Positions 9,240-22,672 of a DNA stretch of 64,000 nucleotides are shown here, piece by piece. Within the stretch, counting starts at the first letter, position 1. Every line of letters starts with the position of its first letter. Both the position numbers and the translations under genes were made by a program. The notes beneath the pieces were generated by a model. It did not search any database, was not told where the DNA came from, and saw only the letters and a list, made by a program, of their open reading frames with translations. Source of the DNA: Chrysogorgia sp. JL179-B06 (taxonomy: Eukaryota; Cnidaria; Anthozoa; Scleralcyonacea; Chrysogorgiidae). The stretch is from positions 1,742,001 to 1,806,000 of the forward strand of contig JAYKKM010000250.1 of NCBI GenBank assembly GCA_035772405.1. The letters run 5' to 3'.

Positions 9240-10770
9240 ATCTATTAATTTTATGTTATCAGTAATTGATGCAATGACATGTAGATTTTAACTAGAAGCT
9301 ATTAAAGGAGTTTTAAATTATTCTTTTCAAAAGCGTGCTACGCAAAACTGCTGTTATAATAGACTTTTGGAGTGATTGAGAATCGATGTATCATCTTTTG
9401 CTGGCAGGTTATGAAGATGTGTCATCTTTTCTTAACCAGTGGAAGCTATAGGAGTCTTATAGGAGTCTGCATAAACGCACTTCGTCAGCGCGCTAAACCA
9501 CAATAGCATGCTTATGACTTAAGTGTAATAAAACCCGTATTTATCCTATCAGTGACAGTTTTAAATAGTTAAGTATAGGTTATATATTCGATGTTCTTGT
9601 GTTATTAAATATAGCTTACGTATTTACTGAAGAAATATAAATGCATGTGTCAGAGATGTTGGTTTCGAGACTGAAACTATTTAATGACAAGCGTTTTGTG
9701 TTGCCATCCTCAGAGATTGTTTCCCACGTTATTTGCTGTCTTCTGTCGGGTATTAATGACCGCCTGTACACTTACCTGCGTTTAAAATATTATATAACGC
9801 AAAGTGCGATTACAAATTTAATAAATAACAGAAAACTAACATTTCTTGCTTGATCACACACTGTGTTTTAGCAAGTCAACCCTTATTGGTGACATCTCAA
9901 AGTGTTAATTGGAAATGCGATTAGACCTACCGACATCCGGAGATTCCTACATTCAATGCAGGCTTCGTGCTGCGTTTTTGACCGTGCAGATCGTGCACAT
10001 GTATCTTAGCTCTTTGATAAGCTGCAATAGCTCTTCAAACTTATTTTGAATACTATTTATGTTCAAGTGACACAGCATAAAGTCATTACTTTCCTTCTTT
10101 CATTTTTCAAATCATACAATATATCAGTAGATGAACAGTTACTATTTTCTATACTTGTGTTGGATTGACATGATTCATCGAGGTTAGATACATCATGGAA
10201 AGGACTGAAGTGTGTGAATGTGGTCATTACAAAGGTTATAGTTCTATGTGTTCGAGCTAATGTCTTTTTACATACGTGACATTTTCTTATCATGTTTCCA
10301 CCAGAAGATGGGCCTGGGTTTGGATGTATATCTCCACATAATTGAAGTCGTTTGAGTGAAAACTGTTGATTGAATTAGCGTAATAATTTAGACGCGAGGT
10401 GAAATATCCTTTGCATTTCAACGATATTCGTATAAGAGTATAAAAGAAGCAATAACTCGTCCTTAGTTCCTTAGTGCTCCATTTAAATTCCCCACGATGT
10501 TCCTGATTTGGTACACATTTAGTAAGAGTGTTTTTATTCCAATTTTGCCCATTTATAATGGCAATAAAGTTAAGAAAAAGGTAAATGTTTAGAGACAAAC
10601 CGAATACACGACTGTGCACCATGATGACCGGTAATGTTACAACTGAGATTATAGCGTTTTATGATTTATGGTCGTGAAACGTGCAGCCTATCAAAAAAGT
10701 TAACACCGATTACCGATAACAAACACTTAAACTCTTCATGGTTTTCAGGCCACCGACCTTTTTATAATTG
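9240..10770. other. No confident gene
   Basis: Short ORFs on both strands (for example 10,063-10,293 minus with CHVCKKTL, and 10,290-10,622 minus) show no recognisable domain. The C-x2-C pair alone is not enough to call a zinc finger. Confidence 0.35.
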
Positions 10771-10772
10771 CG

Positions 10773-11045
10773 GTCGTTAATTGAACACCCTGTCGAAAGA
10801 GTAGTCATGCCACAAATAAACCAGCCAAGTGTTTGTCTACTGACATTGGTATTTCCGTATTTATGGTCGTCAATCGAACATCCTGCCGAAGGAGTCATTC
10901 CACAAATAAAAACGGCCAAATTGTTGCCACTCATGCAGGCCATCGCATTTCCGTATTTAAGGTCGTCAATCGAATATCCTGCGGAAAGAGACATTCCACA
11001 AATAAATAGGTCGCCAGTCGAACATCTTGCCGCAAGGGTCGTGTT
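10773..11045. repeat. Minisatellite, 48/96-bp units
   Basis: Four copies of a segment starting GTCGTCAATCGAACATCCTG begin at 10,773, 10,866, 10,962 and 11,010, at spacings of 93, 96 and 48. Each contains a relative of CATTCCACAAATAAA. Both strands stay open across the array, which explains the overlapping opposite ORFs there; I do not call them genes. Confidence 0.75.
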
Positions 11046-11367
11046 CTGAATAAAACGATTAGTACTGGAATGAGAGATATATTCATGTCATCAATAGACC
11101 GTCACCGAAATAGGTAAACGCGATCGCGTAAGATGTCATTGCGATTTACCATAAGAGTGTTTTCCTCATTGCCTGAATAAATCCATTTGCTAGAATGCCG
11201 GTCGACACTCCAAATTAGCTTCGTTATGGGTTCAAGTGTACGCGAGAAATGGGGTGCATTCAACATATTCTTCATTTGAAAACCAATTCTAAATATACCT
11301 CCAGTGTCAGGTTTTAAACTATAGGCTGCGCTTGCAATGGGGGTGCCAAAATAGGTTGTGCTGGTTG

Positions 11368-12149
11368 CAGTGGCGGAAATTCGCCTTTTTCGGTGGTGGG
11401 GCAAAGCCTCTTAAATTTCCGACAGGTTTATTCGCTACGTAACCAATTTTTTTGCACACAAAAATGGACAAATAAAGAAACTAAAAATGGTTTGGATACA
11501 CAAATTAATGTTTTAACCTTTTTTGCGCTTGTAGTCGCTGTCGAATACTCTTTGCAGGACGGGTTTCAATCTTCACTCTTTTTAGACTTTTCGACATATT
11601 TCGACGATTTCGATCGCTATTTCTTTATTTTGGTTTGCAGTGGTACTATTGTAATAAGTTTTTTATTTAGTTTAATTAGTTTGTTAGATTTATCACTCTT
11701 ATAGGAGGACGGAATACCCCAACAGGCTAGAAGGCCAATTGTAGGGGTTCCGAGGGCCTATACGATTTAAGGTCGTTATCCAAGAAGACTCGAAAGTTTT
11801 ACCACTTGCTGGTATTATTGCAAAGGCAGCACTTTCTCCTCAATTATTTTTAAGACCCGCAGTGGTGGTGGTCCGACACAGGATTTGAACCTGACATGTC
11901 TCGCAGCTCATACACATGTGTGGTAACCACTAGATTACTAGATGGCTCCTCAGATGTCTCCTCATTTTGCATGTGTTTTACAAGATAACGTGAGATATTT
12001 ATAAGTTCTGTAACATTTTTTCCCATTTTCAATATATTCCTTAAGTATTTCCGAAATCCGACAAAAAGTGGAAAATTCCGACAAATTAGCGATTTGACGA
12101 CAGGTGGTGGGGCGGTTGCCCCCCCACCCCACCACAATTTCCGCCACTG
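11368..12149. mobile_element. Non-autonomous hAT element with exact 8-bp TSD
   Basis: Termini are CAGTGGCGGAAATT and its complement AATTTCCGCCACTG; subterminal G/C-rich blocks (GTGGTGGGG) are also mirrored. GCTGGTTG is present at 11,360-11,367 and 12,150-12,157, an 8-bp duplication diagnostic of hAT. There is no transposase coding capacity. The element contains a tRNA-like SINE segment. Confidence 0.9.
11868..11949 (-). repeat. tRNA-derived SINE head
   Basis: The minus strand has an A-box-like TAATCTAGTGG and a B-box GGTTCAAATCC about 45 bp apart, the RNA polymerase III promoter of tRNA-derived SINEs. The anticodon arm and acceptor ends do not pair, so it is not a working tRNA gene. The body continues leftward to about 11,700 on the minus strand. 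Confidence 0.65.
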
Positions 12150-12322
12150 GCTGGTTGAATTGCTGGTGGTGCTTGTTCAGGCATCTGGCCATTTCGTTTG
12201 GTTCCTTTCTTCTCCTTGGCGCGCTGGTACAAGACTGAGTGAAAAATAGAGTGTTCGCGTCCTCCATTTATATTCCCTAGGGACCCGGTCTTATGTACAC
12301 ACCATCTGTATTTATAATGCAT

Positions 12323-13012
12323 TTGGTGCTTTGTTTTAGAGTGTTGTAAATAGTCCGGCAGAATAGGTCAAGGGTTCGCATGGAGGTATATAGTTTTATT
12401 TACATTGGTTTTGTGGTTTCTTGCACAAAATAACACTGTCAGTTGCGCAAGTGCGGGGAATTTGATCAATTTAGATTTATCCAAAACCGCATAAAAAACA
12501 GTGAATTTGGCCGAGATGAACCCGAGTTGTCAATGAGTTGCCAATATGTGTATAAAGAATATTGTATCATCACTTACAAATGAACTTGACATTACGAAAT
12601 AGTTAGACACAAATACAAGAATAAATTGCTCTGATTTGGCAACAGAACTGGTTTACAAGTAAACCTCCCATATGTTTAACATGCAAAACCCAAGAAAATC
12701 AGTTTTTGTAGGTTTCTGGCTGCAATTTCAAAACAAAATCAGTTGTCTTCAATAATCGTCTGAGGCTTCGTTTTGAGCAACTCTGGTTTGTTCATTACAT
12801 GTCAGCACATTCTGACAATTATAAAACATTGCACATGCCAATCTGCCACTGTTATAACCACAGCCCGTGGACTTGCACGGACTCTCCGCATTGACTTTAA
12901 TTGTGATCTTCCTCATCATCAGACGGTTCGTTCGGAGGTCTGATAAGTAGTTTACTTACACTAATAGGATAACTTGTGTTTGTAAAATAAGAACCTTTTT
13001 TCTTCCTTTCAG
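12323..13012. other. No gene seen
   Basis: Non-coding by inspection. It ends in a strong polypyrimidine tract and AG (13,011-13,012) that opens the next exon-like block. Confidence 0.4.
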
Positions 13013-13463
13013 GCAAATGAAACTGGCAGCAGTAATGCTATGGAGTCGGAGGGTGCTAAACGAAGTTTTGCCTATTTAAAGCAATGTGAAGTCAACATTA
13101 GAACTTTCATATCTGATCGACACCGTGGCATAGCTAAGTGGATTCGGTCTTTGCAAAAATCAACACATATGACATATTGCAAAGTCTGTCATAAATCAAG
13201 TTTTGAAAGCCAGCAAAGAAAAGGGGTGTGAAGTTTTGGAAAAGTGTACAAAAGGCATAAAAACACATCTCTATTGGTGTGCCACATATACATAACCAGG
13301 CTTTGGTGATCTTATTGCTGCAAAGTGGACATCATTTATGTATCATGTTAGTAATATCCACAAAGACCACCCTAATGATCTCTACAAACAATGTGCACAT
13401 GGAGAACTGGACAAAAGAAAGTATCTCAAACGTTGTAAGTACTATAAAACAATTTAATATTTA
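13013..13463 (+). pseudogene. Kolobok-like transposase fragment
   Basis: After TTTCTTCCTTTCAG the frame reads AMESEGAKRSFAYL and FISDRHRGIAKWIR, then shifts through remnants of the tryptophan/histidine region (HLYWCAT at about 13,270). The 'DRH--IAKW' block and downstream pattern match the catalytic area of Kolobok-like DDE transposases found in many copies in cnidarians (recognition from memory; compare the gene at 55.4-60.8 kb). At least three frame changes make it a dead fragment. Confidence 0.6.
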
Positions 13464-13747
13464 GGTCTTGGACCTAAATTAATGGGATCAAGGGGCAAAA
13501 CGTCACGATATAAACGTCACAACTATTGAACAAATCCCATTAAACAAACATAACATTTAAAGTTCATTGATTTATCTTGATTTTACATGTTGGTAGTAAT
13601 CCACATGTAAAACTAGATGGCATAATTACAAATACAAATCTGGTCAATGATGTTCGCGGCCCAGACAAGCTGCCTAGAAGGCTTCCATGCTACACTTAAT
13701 CATTGGCATCCTAAAATGTAAAGCTTTTCATGGCTGGGAACTTATAG

Positions 13748-14076
13748 TCCAGCTGTTAAAGACCACAAAAGTGGCTAATTCTTCACTTTGATGATACAAG
13801 TATGAAAGTTTGCCACATGGCTAACACACCCAGGACTAAAAAAATCTGATATGGAGCCAACTGAAATTCTCAATTTGTAACGAGTTCTGCGCATGTCATG
13901 TTTGATGACGTCATATATAGTAGAAAAGGTTAAACTTCAGATATATGAAGATTTTATTAAATATTCTTAAAGAGCTACTAAAGGGGATCAAAAAACTATA
14001 TTACAACATTTGTTTCAGAATTATAGTTTCTGAGATATCCTAGGTCAACGTTTCTGAAATGCTGACTCAGCATTTT
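13748..14076 (+). repeat. Left terminal inverted repeat
   Basis: Runs from TCCAGCTGTTAA to CTGACTCAGCATTTT and matches the complement of 23,041-23,358 almost throughout (for example TTCTTCACTTTGATGATAC). The left copy has a short insertion near 13,765-13,780 relative to the right. Confidence 0.85.
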
Positions 14077-14999
14077 GTCTGCATTTCAGTCGATAGTTAC
14101 TCGATCATTTTTTGACAATATTAATCCTGTTGGAGGTATATTCTCACACAAGGTGCTATGGCACGTACAGAGTAGTATAATTTTTTGGTGCAAAATAATG
14201 TCAAAATGAAACTTTGCCATGTATTAATAACTTCTACGATACATTAAGAAAAATATTTTTTAGAAATAGGGCCAATTCGACCCAACCCTCAACGTACATA
14301 TAATAAGCTCTAGTTCAGTTTTATATCCAACTTAATAAACAATTCGAACCAGAGCCTGCGATATTTTATCTTATCTGCAATAAAGTAAGAACTAAGAACT
14401 GTTAACCAGGCCTCCCGCGATTTTCAAGATGGCTGCCACGATTGGTACTTACAGTACGTTACAGACTTCTAGGTAAGAAGACGTTTATTTCAAGTGATAT
14501 GAATAAATACTATTTATAATATAGACAACTACCGGATATAAGCTATTTTGCGATCTGATTAGCACTCTACTCTGCAAGATATTAGCTTATAATATCCTAC
14601 GAGTAGAGAAAACAAGATGACGGCTCAAAAATTACCGAAGTTTTGCGAAGTTGCTCGCTTTTTTTACAGCCTTAACAAAAATAAAAACACAATAAAAACT
14701 CCAAACAATCTTTTTCATGTTTGCAAATAGATTTTTAATATTTTTTGAAAAATAATAATGCTGAAAGAGCGACGAAGTCCGAAGATAAAAACGCGAAAAA
14801 AGGCAAAAATATATATTTAGAAATAAAGTCAACAAGCCTTTTTTGTCTTAAATATATAAAAATACAAGGTGTTATAGCAGTGTTCGAAATACTCTAAAAA
14901 AGAAGCAGCCGTGTTTTTTTGGTTTTTTTCATAATATGAATCAAGTCATTATTTGGGCAAATGATTAATTTCAGACATGGTTGCTGAAATCAAGTTATA

Positions 15000-17900
15000 A
15001 TGGACTGGAAGTTATGTATAATTTGCCAAAAAGACACAGCAGAACGCCTGCAATGTCCAACGAATTCGAAAAGGAAGGATGCTGGCGTTGGGTATTCTTC
15101 GTTTGTAAACAATCTGCAGGAGTTTATTAAAATTGATATGTTACCGGTGAATCTAAATATCGAGGGCCTTAACGAAGGACAAGGAATAGAAGAGACACTG
15201 AAAGAACATCATGCAACTTGGCACAAGACGTGTAGAGATCTGTTTTACAACACAAAGTTACAACGTGCAAAGAAAAGAAACCTTTACGAGGAGCAGCCAG
15301 AAGGAGACTTAACAATAGAAGCAGAAGAAAGAGGAAGCCCAATAAAAGCAAGAAGGTCAAGCTGTACTGCAAGCGAATCTTTTGCCAAGGATGAATGCAT
15401 TTTCTGTGATTATCTTGACAAACCTTCAAATCTGCGTTCAGCTTCAACACTTGAGATAGACCGAAAAGTGAGGGAATCTGCTATTCTTTTAAACGACGGT
15501 AAACTCATAGCCAAGTTATCGAGTCGAGATATGGTGGCGATGGAAGCGAAGTATCACGCTAAATGTCTCGTTTTTCTGTATAATCGAGCAAGACCACTAA
15601 AAGCAGGAACCTCTAAGGATATTGAATATTCAGGGTCAAATATAGATGAACTTGCGTTTGTTGAACTTATTGCGTATGTCGAAGAACGACTGGAGTGTGA
15701 AGATTTAGCTTTGCTTAAGATGACAGAGCTGACGATATTTTTTCGTAAGAAATTGGAGGAATTGGGAGCTGAATCTGGCTCGATTAACACCACGAGATTG
15801 AAGGAAAGAATTTTGGCAGTTTTCCCAGATCTAACTGATCAGAGTCAAGGGAGGGAAACTATACTTGTATTGAAGCATGAAATTGGAGAGGCTCTCAAAC
15901 GAGCAAAAGAGAAAGATTCGGAAGCATGGCATTTAGCGAGGGCGGCCATGATTATAAGAAGAGATATATATCGGATAAATAACTCATTTAACGGAACATT
16001 TTCGGACGAATGTCAGATGGATTCCATCCCAGCTTCCCTAAAGGTTCTCGTGGATATGATTCTTAGAGGCGCCACTGTTAACCGAGAACCTGCTGAAAGA
16101 GATCCAAATCAAGCCTGCTTAACCATCGCTCAGATTATTGTGTTTAACAGCATTTCGCGTGAACATGGCACGGCTTTAAGATATCGACACACAAGGGCTA
16201 AAGAGTGTCCAGTACCTATATACACTTCCCTGAAAATCTATGGAGCGACAAGGAAAAAGTCACTTATCGATGCTTTCTTCAAGTTGGGACTTTGCATTTC
16301 TTATGACAGGCTGCTGTCTATATCTTCTGACATTGCCAATAGTGTGATAGCGCGGTACGAGAAAGAAGATGTTGTGTGTCCATCTAAGCTACGATCAGGA
16401 TTGTTTACAACTGCAGCAGTCAACAACATAGACCACAATCCTAGCTCTACCAGCGCCCACGACTCGTTCCATGGTACAGCAATCTCGCTAGTGCAGCACC
16501 CAACAACCCATAAACAGGGAGAGTGTAGAGAAGTGGATTATTTTGACGCCACCATTTCCAACTCCAAGAAAATCGCGCAGCTGCCATCAACATTTCGTGA
16601 CGTTACACCTGTGGTCATACCAACCGGCGAACTTTATGCTCCCCCAGTAAATACCGATGTGCAAGCTCAAAGAACGACGGCTAATCAGGGGCAAGATCTG
16701 GAGTACGATTGGCTTGTACACGTGCAAAATCTCTTTATCAAAGAGGAACTGGATAAGAATGATGCTCTTTCCTGGGCAGCGTATCGTGCATCGCAAGTAT
16801 CGCCATCAACCTACAAACCCGCCATCATCACGCTTCTTCCCATGTTCTTGGAGAATGCCCATTCACTTGCAATGATATTACATTCAATGAACGTAGTTAA
16901 ATCTGCTGTTCATCACGTCAACCCTACCCAAACCCCAGTTATTACTGTAGATCAGCCCTTATTTGCTTTGGCCAAGCAACTTCAGTGGAAGCTTGTAAAT
17001 ACACACGGTGAAGATAAATTTGTGATCATGTTATTATTATTATTATTTAATTTTACTGCTTCTTCAATTCAGAAGATTTGCAGAGTGTTTCCACTGATCT
17101 ACACAAATCGTGTTATTGCAGCCTTGATCAGATCATTAGGATGATGGTAGTGGCTCAGAACTTGCTTCAGGGTGGTATTGATGGTTTTACCACGTTTTTG
17201 GTTTTTATCGGCGCTTAACATAAGTTTTTTCATGATGGAATCGTTGTCAGCTCGAATCAGGTGTGAGATGTATTTTTCTTGTTGTTTTGAAATAAAGTCC
17301 GAGATCGATGGTACTTTACAGATGTTGAGTAAGTCTTCGGTTGTATACCAGTATCTGAAATCTGGTGTTTCGTCGTCTTGGTTCGGGTGTCTTCGGAAGC
17401 CGTTTCGGATCATTTTGCGCAGCATGATTTGATAGCTTGTATTCAGATGGGTGGTTTGTGCTTTTGTTAATGACCAATTGGCACAATTGTAGCATAGTCG
17501 GCTTCGTATAAATGAATTAAGAAACATTATACGAATATAAAGATGGATTTTATGATTATGGAACAATGATTTCATGCTTGCATATCGGTTCTCAGCACTT
17601 TCTATTCTTGCATTAATTTCTGTGTCGCCGGTGGTAGTTTCAAGATGGTGGATTTGTGTACCTAGGTATCGATAAGTTTGGCATGGCATGATCGGAATGT
17701 TGTTGATTGAAATTTTACTCGTGGTATTTAGGTCTTCGCCGGAGGAGTCGATGGTCATAAGTTTAGTTTTTGATTTGTTTATCTGTAGGTTGAAATGTGT
17801 AAGTATGTTATCTAACAATGTGGCAGCGCATTGCATGTCTTCAATGTTTTCGGTGAATAGTATGATGTCGTCTGCATAGCCACTCCATGGACAAGTAGCG

Positions 17901-20900
17901 TTGCTACGACTACTACCCAATGTCAAATTTATACTCGAAGAAATTTATTTTTTCTTCTTTTGCTTTTACCAAAAATAATCTCATCACAAAATCCAGAAAG
18001 AGATTGAAGAGGAAGGGCGACTCTGGGCCACCTTGCCGTACACCTGAAGAGGTCGGAAAGGTGGTGTCAGTACTGGCGTGGTAGAGAGTGGTTTGCTCAT
18101 AGAGGCTTTCTAAAATATCTACAAAAATGTTGTTTGGATTTCGAAAACGAATCGAATCGAACATCCATTTTCTCATGATAGTGTCCAATGCGGCAGTCAG
18201 GTCGATGAACAGAAGATGGAGTTTCGTTTGTCGAGACACTGTTATTTGTTGAATTCGTTTCACAATGAACGTCCCATCAGTACAACTACGGTTTTGAACA
18301 AAACCATTCTGGTATTCCGATATTTGGAGATTATACCACTTTTGTAGTCTCCCAAAATGATCTGTATAAGGACTTTACACACACTTGATCCGATGGTCAA
18401 CCCACGGTACATGTTGGGATCTCGTGGTGAACCATTATTCTTGAAAAGAGTTTCGAGTCGACCTTCACCCCATTGTGCTGGAACACTTCTACTCTGCCAA
18501 ACTTCGATGACAAGTTGATGGAATTTTTCCACAAAGGCCTGATCATATGACGCTGCTTTCAGAATCTCTGGAGCAACATCGTTGCTCGCCTTGTTGTTTT
18601 TTTAATTGGCGGAGAGCTAAAATCAATTCATTCAGATCTGGACAATTGAAGTCAATTTCACAGAGATCTGAAATTGATTTGAGTTCCTTGACAAAAGGTT
18701 AGTGTTTCATTTCTGACAAGTTCAGACAGGGTTTGAATTGGTTTATCAGGGTTGAAGTGTCGCATAAATTTGTCTCGAAGTTGTTCAGATTCACATTGGA
18801 TTCGGGATGATCCACGAAGTTTTGTACCTTGGGTTTTGGACTTTGCATAGGCACGTTCGATTTGCCTTGTTGTGGCAAGATTATTAATCGACTTTGCCTC
18901 GTTTTCATAGTGTTCATTTTTGAGATGTTTCACACGAGCTGTAATTTTTCTAGAGAATTTGCGAATTTGTTGTTCGTTTTTGCACGTCTTTCTCATCGTG
19001 TCACGCTGGTTGAGAAGATCAAGAAGAATGGTGTCGTTTTGCCAAGGAACAGCCTCCACATTTTTCACGACTTTTGGGAGAGAGTTTTTTGCAGCAGTTG
19101 TAATTATTTTAAGAAGATTTGAATTTTGTATGGCGAGTTCGAGTGGTGGATCTTGGTTGGGTTCGATAAGTTTTTGAATTTCTGTGAGGAAATTTTGATG
19201 GACATATGGAACTTTAAGTGATTTTACGTCGAGCTTTAATTCTGCTTTCTTAGATCGATTTTTGTTTTTGGGGTTATTAGTGTACCAATTAGAAGTCGGT
19301 GGTCGCTATTGAAGTCGTAGCTTGACGCTACTCTAACATTTTTGAAGTATTGACTTGTATAAGGATCACATAAAATGAAGTCAATACATTTCGTTGTTTT
19401 GTCGTCATTCGATATCCACGTGATTTTTCTAGTAATTTTCTGCTGAAAAAAAGTATTCATTAGGCAGCAGCCTTGGTCACGAGTGAATTTGAGCAGACGT
19501 GCACCATTATCATTAGATATTTCCAGTTCTGAGATTATACTATTTCCACGAAAAGAAATGTTTTTCAGAAAAATGGTGCTTGTTGCGTTAAAATCTCCAC
19601 ACAAAAGAAGTTTTTGATTTGGTTCACGAGAGATAACTAATTTCTTTAATTCACGGTAGAATTGGGTTTTCATGTTATCTGTGGTGCAGTTTGTTGGAGA
19701 ATACGCGCTGATGATTCGTATTTTATAGCCATAAAGGATAACATCCATTGCCATAAGTCTTGCGCTGCTATTGATGACGTTAAGAATTTGTACGTTTTGG
19801 TCGACTTTAACAACAATCGTAAACCATTGTAGAACATTTGATATTCTTGATCGTCTACTTTGTGTATTAGATCCCCGTTGTTTAATCTTCGTACTTCCTG
19901 AAAACAGCATATCGAAAGTTTAGCTCGATGCATCTGGCGAATAGCTTCTTCGATCCGGAAGTCTTCGCGACCTGTTCGGATGTTTACTTGGCCGATTTTC
20001 CAAAAGTGGAATTTGGAGAAGCATTTCTTGCGATTTTTGCAATTTTTTCGATTTTGGGTAGATTTTCCATCCTTGTCGTTTTCGTCTTGCGTTGGGTGTT
20101 GGATGAGTACTTTCCCTGCAAGGTATTCTTTTGAAATATTCATTGTAGCATGAAGTTTTAATTCGCTCGATATCTTCGTTGTCTTCGGTCTTCTTAATTT
20201 AATGTTCTTAATGTTCGGCGGTCTTCACATTGAGATGACAGCTTTTAAAGTCCTGGGCAAGTGGCTCGATGAGAGTGGATGGACGGAGATAATGACCAAC
20301 GCAGGGGTAGCTAGTCAAGGTGTTGCGGATTCTTTTATCACTTGCAGTCATCTGACAAGAACAAGGCGCGCTCATCAAGTGACAGCAGCTAGTCTATACC
20401 TTCTACAACAGAAAGGCTATGATGAATATGTAAAGAAGTTGCCAACGGGGAACCAAAATCGTTCGATGATTGGAAAGAAGATAAGTCAAAGAACCATCCA
20501 CAGTTCCTTTTCTGGGTTCGAGTTTTGGAACTCCAGATTATTTGTTTGCAACTCGTGCGATCGTTTAGAGAAGCTGATTTCGCTTTGTATCTCCAGTCAC
20601 TTAAGAAAATTGTTCCATGGATGTTAGCTATGGACAATGTTAACTATGCAAGATGGCTTTCGGTTCACATTCGCGACATGTCAGAACTTCCAACCAAACA
20701 TCCTGACGTCTTTATGCAGTTTTCCAGTGGATCGTTCGTAGTGCACAAGACAGAAAAGCTGTTCTCGTCTATAGCTTTAGACCAAGTTCACGAGCAAGAG
20801 AACGCGGTAGTGAAGGGAGAAGGAGGTGCTGTTGGACTGACGGAGAATCCTTCAGCTTTAAAAAGATGGATGATTGCTGGACCAGAAGTCGCAAGAATGA

Positions 20901-22672
20901 TTCGTGAATTCGAGGACAGTACGTTTGCAGATAGTCATGATCATCACGAGCAAACTCCGGCCATCCAAAAAGAATTTCAAAAAGATGTCTTGAGTGTCGT
21001 CGCCAGTTTTGAAGGGATGGGAAACCCATTTTAATACAGAAGAGAGTCAAGACCTATTTTCCATCCACACCAAGGACGTAATGGACGGTTGTGTTGTCGA
21101 CACGGTACAAAATGTGGTAAAGCTTGGAGAAGAGCAGTATCAAAGATTCGTCAAAGAGAGATTTGTTGAAAGAAACACGGCTGTCACAGAAGCGTTACCT
21201 TTAAAAAGGGAAAGAAGAAAGTCACTTCAAAGGATAAAGCTAAAGTACAAGCTCTGAAAGAGGACTGTGCGCTCTTTTCTAGACTGTATATAGCATGTCA
21301 GAGTCGAAATGGAGGTCTTGACGATTTCTTTAATTATGAGAACCAACCATGGCCACCAGCTCTTGCGCAAGCAGGAAATCTGCGCACCGGGCAGAAAGCA
21401 GATGTGATAACATGTGTTGAGCCTACAACTGATGTTCAATCGCCAAACTTAGATGTTATCATTCTGGATGGTGCAGTTATTGTTCAGATGCTTTCACCGG
21501 AACTGTGAGCACGTTTGAAGAGTATGCGCTAGTCGTTTTCTTCCCATATGTGTCAAGGCAGTTAAACGCAGCAAAAAGAGTTGATATTGTATGGGACGTT
21601 TACAGAGAAGATTCGTTGAAGAAAGCGACGCGGGAGAAAAGAGGCTCGGGTAAACGGCGGAAGGTTTCAGCAACAACACGGATCCCCTCTGATTGGAAAG
21701 GCTTCCTACGTGTAGATGCAAACAAGAGTGAGTTGTTCAAGTTTCTGGCTGAGCAAGTGATAACTCAACCGATTCCCGATGGAAAAGAGATTTACAGCAC
21801 AATCGAGGAAAAGATCGTTTGCTCTCCTGAAAGAACGCAATTACTAGATATTCTGGAGCCCTGCAACCATGAGGAGGCGGACACACGTTTAATGGTGCAC
21901 GTGTTGCATGCAAGTGTCTGTGGCCACCAACGGATAATGATAAGAACTAACGATACGGACGTAGTGGCATTGGCAATATCGATTGCAAACACCATTCAAG
22001 CAAACGAACTTTGGGTTTCTGTATGGTACAGGGAAGAACACTCGGTACCTGCCTGCGCACACACACAATTGCCTCGACACTTGGTGCTGACAAAGCGTCT
22101 GTCCTACCATTATTTCATGCTCTTACGGGATGTGATACTGTTTCTTTCTTTGGAGGCCGGGGAAAGAAAACGGCGTGGGACGTGTGGGATGTATTTCCAG
22201 ACCTTACACCAGCACTTAAGAGCTAAATGCATTGCCTCAAGTGGTCGATTATTCATCCCTGCAGGTAATCGAGCGGTTTGTGGTCCTCCTCTATGATCGC
22301 ACAAGTAATCTTACTAAAGTCAACGAAGCAAGGCAAGAATTGTTTGCCAAGAAGTCGAGAACTCTGGATAACATTCCACCCACTCAAGAAGCCTTGTTGC
22401 AACACACAAAGCGTGTTGCAACACACAAAGGAACATGTGTATGGGGTCAGTGCTGTTTGAAAGAGTTGGCTATTCCTTCCCCTTCCGATTGGGGGTGGTA
22501 TCGTGATGACAACTCATGGTCACCAAAGTGGACAACTCTCCCTCAAGTGAAAGATGCATGTCATGAACTTATCCGTTGCAGATGTAAAAAAGGATGTTCA
22601 GGTCGTTGTAAATGTGTTAAGGCAAACTTAGTTTGTACACGATTGTGCAATTGTGGAGGCGATTGTAAATAG
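15000..22672 (+). pseudogene. Academ-like transposase/nuclease ORF, broken
   Basis: ATG 15,000 opens 677 codons (15,000-17,030). The N-terminus has LCIICQKDT ... HHATWHKTCRDL, a likely zinc-binding pair. A LINE then splits the frame at ATG 17,028; on the far side it resumes in the same phase at 20,211 with GGLHIEMTAFKVLG. Further blocks are SHLTRTRRAHQVTA, NYARWLSVHIRDM, DQVHEQENAVVKG, HEEADTRLM, NDTDVVALA, TGCDTVSFFGG, GKKTAWDVWDVF, and a tail CRCKKGCSGRCKCVKANLVC. Acidic residues in the EEADT, DTD and GCD blocks are laid out like XPG/FEN nucleases. Frameshifts lie near 20,455, 21,033, 21,205, 21,500, 22,020-22,065 and 22,226. Not functional. Confidence 0.7.
17033..20210 (-). mobile_element. 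LINE with APE endonuclease and RT, inserted in the Academ-like ORF
   Basis: Minus-strand blocks in order: endonuclease (IGQVNIRTGREDFRIEEAI, CFQEVRRL, LLLCGDFNA, SDHRLLIGT), linker, and RT (LLFIDLTAALDTI, GVRQGGPESPFLFNLFLDF, YADDIILF). Several frame changes separate them (ORFs near 20,143, 19,910, 19,068, 18,532, 18,263 and 17,926). The 3' end at 17,033 is a TAA/TTA microsatellite. ATGTT at 17,028-17,032 and 20,211-20,215 is the likely target duplication. The RT looks RTE- or Proto-like; the clade is uncertain. Confidence 0.8.

Larger units (their letters stand above)
11314..12322 (-). pseudogene. Pro/Gln-rich ORF split by a hAT element
   Basis: From ATG 12,322 the minus strand encodes NGQMPEQAPPAIQPA up to the insertion at 12,157. 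If the 782-bp hAT element and one 8-bp target copy are removed, the frame continues as QPILAPPLQAQPIV to a stop at 11,314-11,316. The proline/glutamine/alanine repeat runs smoothly across the junction, which argues that one coding sequence was interrupted. A second open block further left (11,102-11,300, WSVDRHSSKWIYSGNEEN) could be a downstream part in another frame. Function unknown. Confidence 0.5.

Noticed and set aside
10710..11049. Overlapping plus and minus ORFs
   Set aside because: Produced by the 48/96-bp tandem repeat, which stays open on both strands.
11868..11949. Possible tRNA gene on the minus strand
   Set aside because: A- and B-box match, but the acceptor and anticodon stems do not pair; a SINE head is the better reading.
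15169..15450. 93-codon leucine-rich minus ORF
   Set aside because: Antisense to the charged linker of the Academ-like ORF; repeats of L/S mirror E/K codons.
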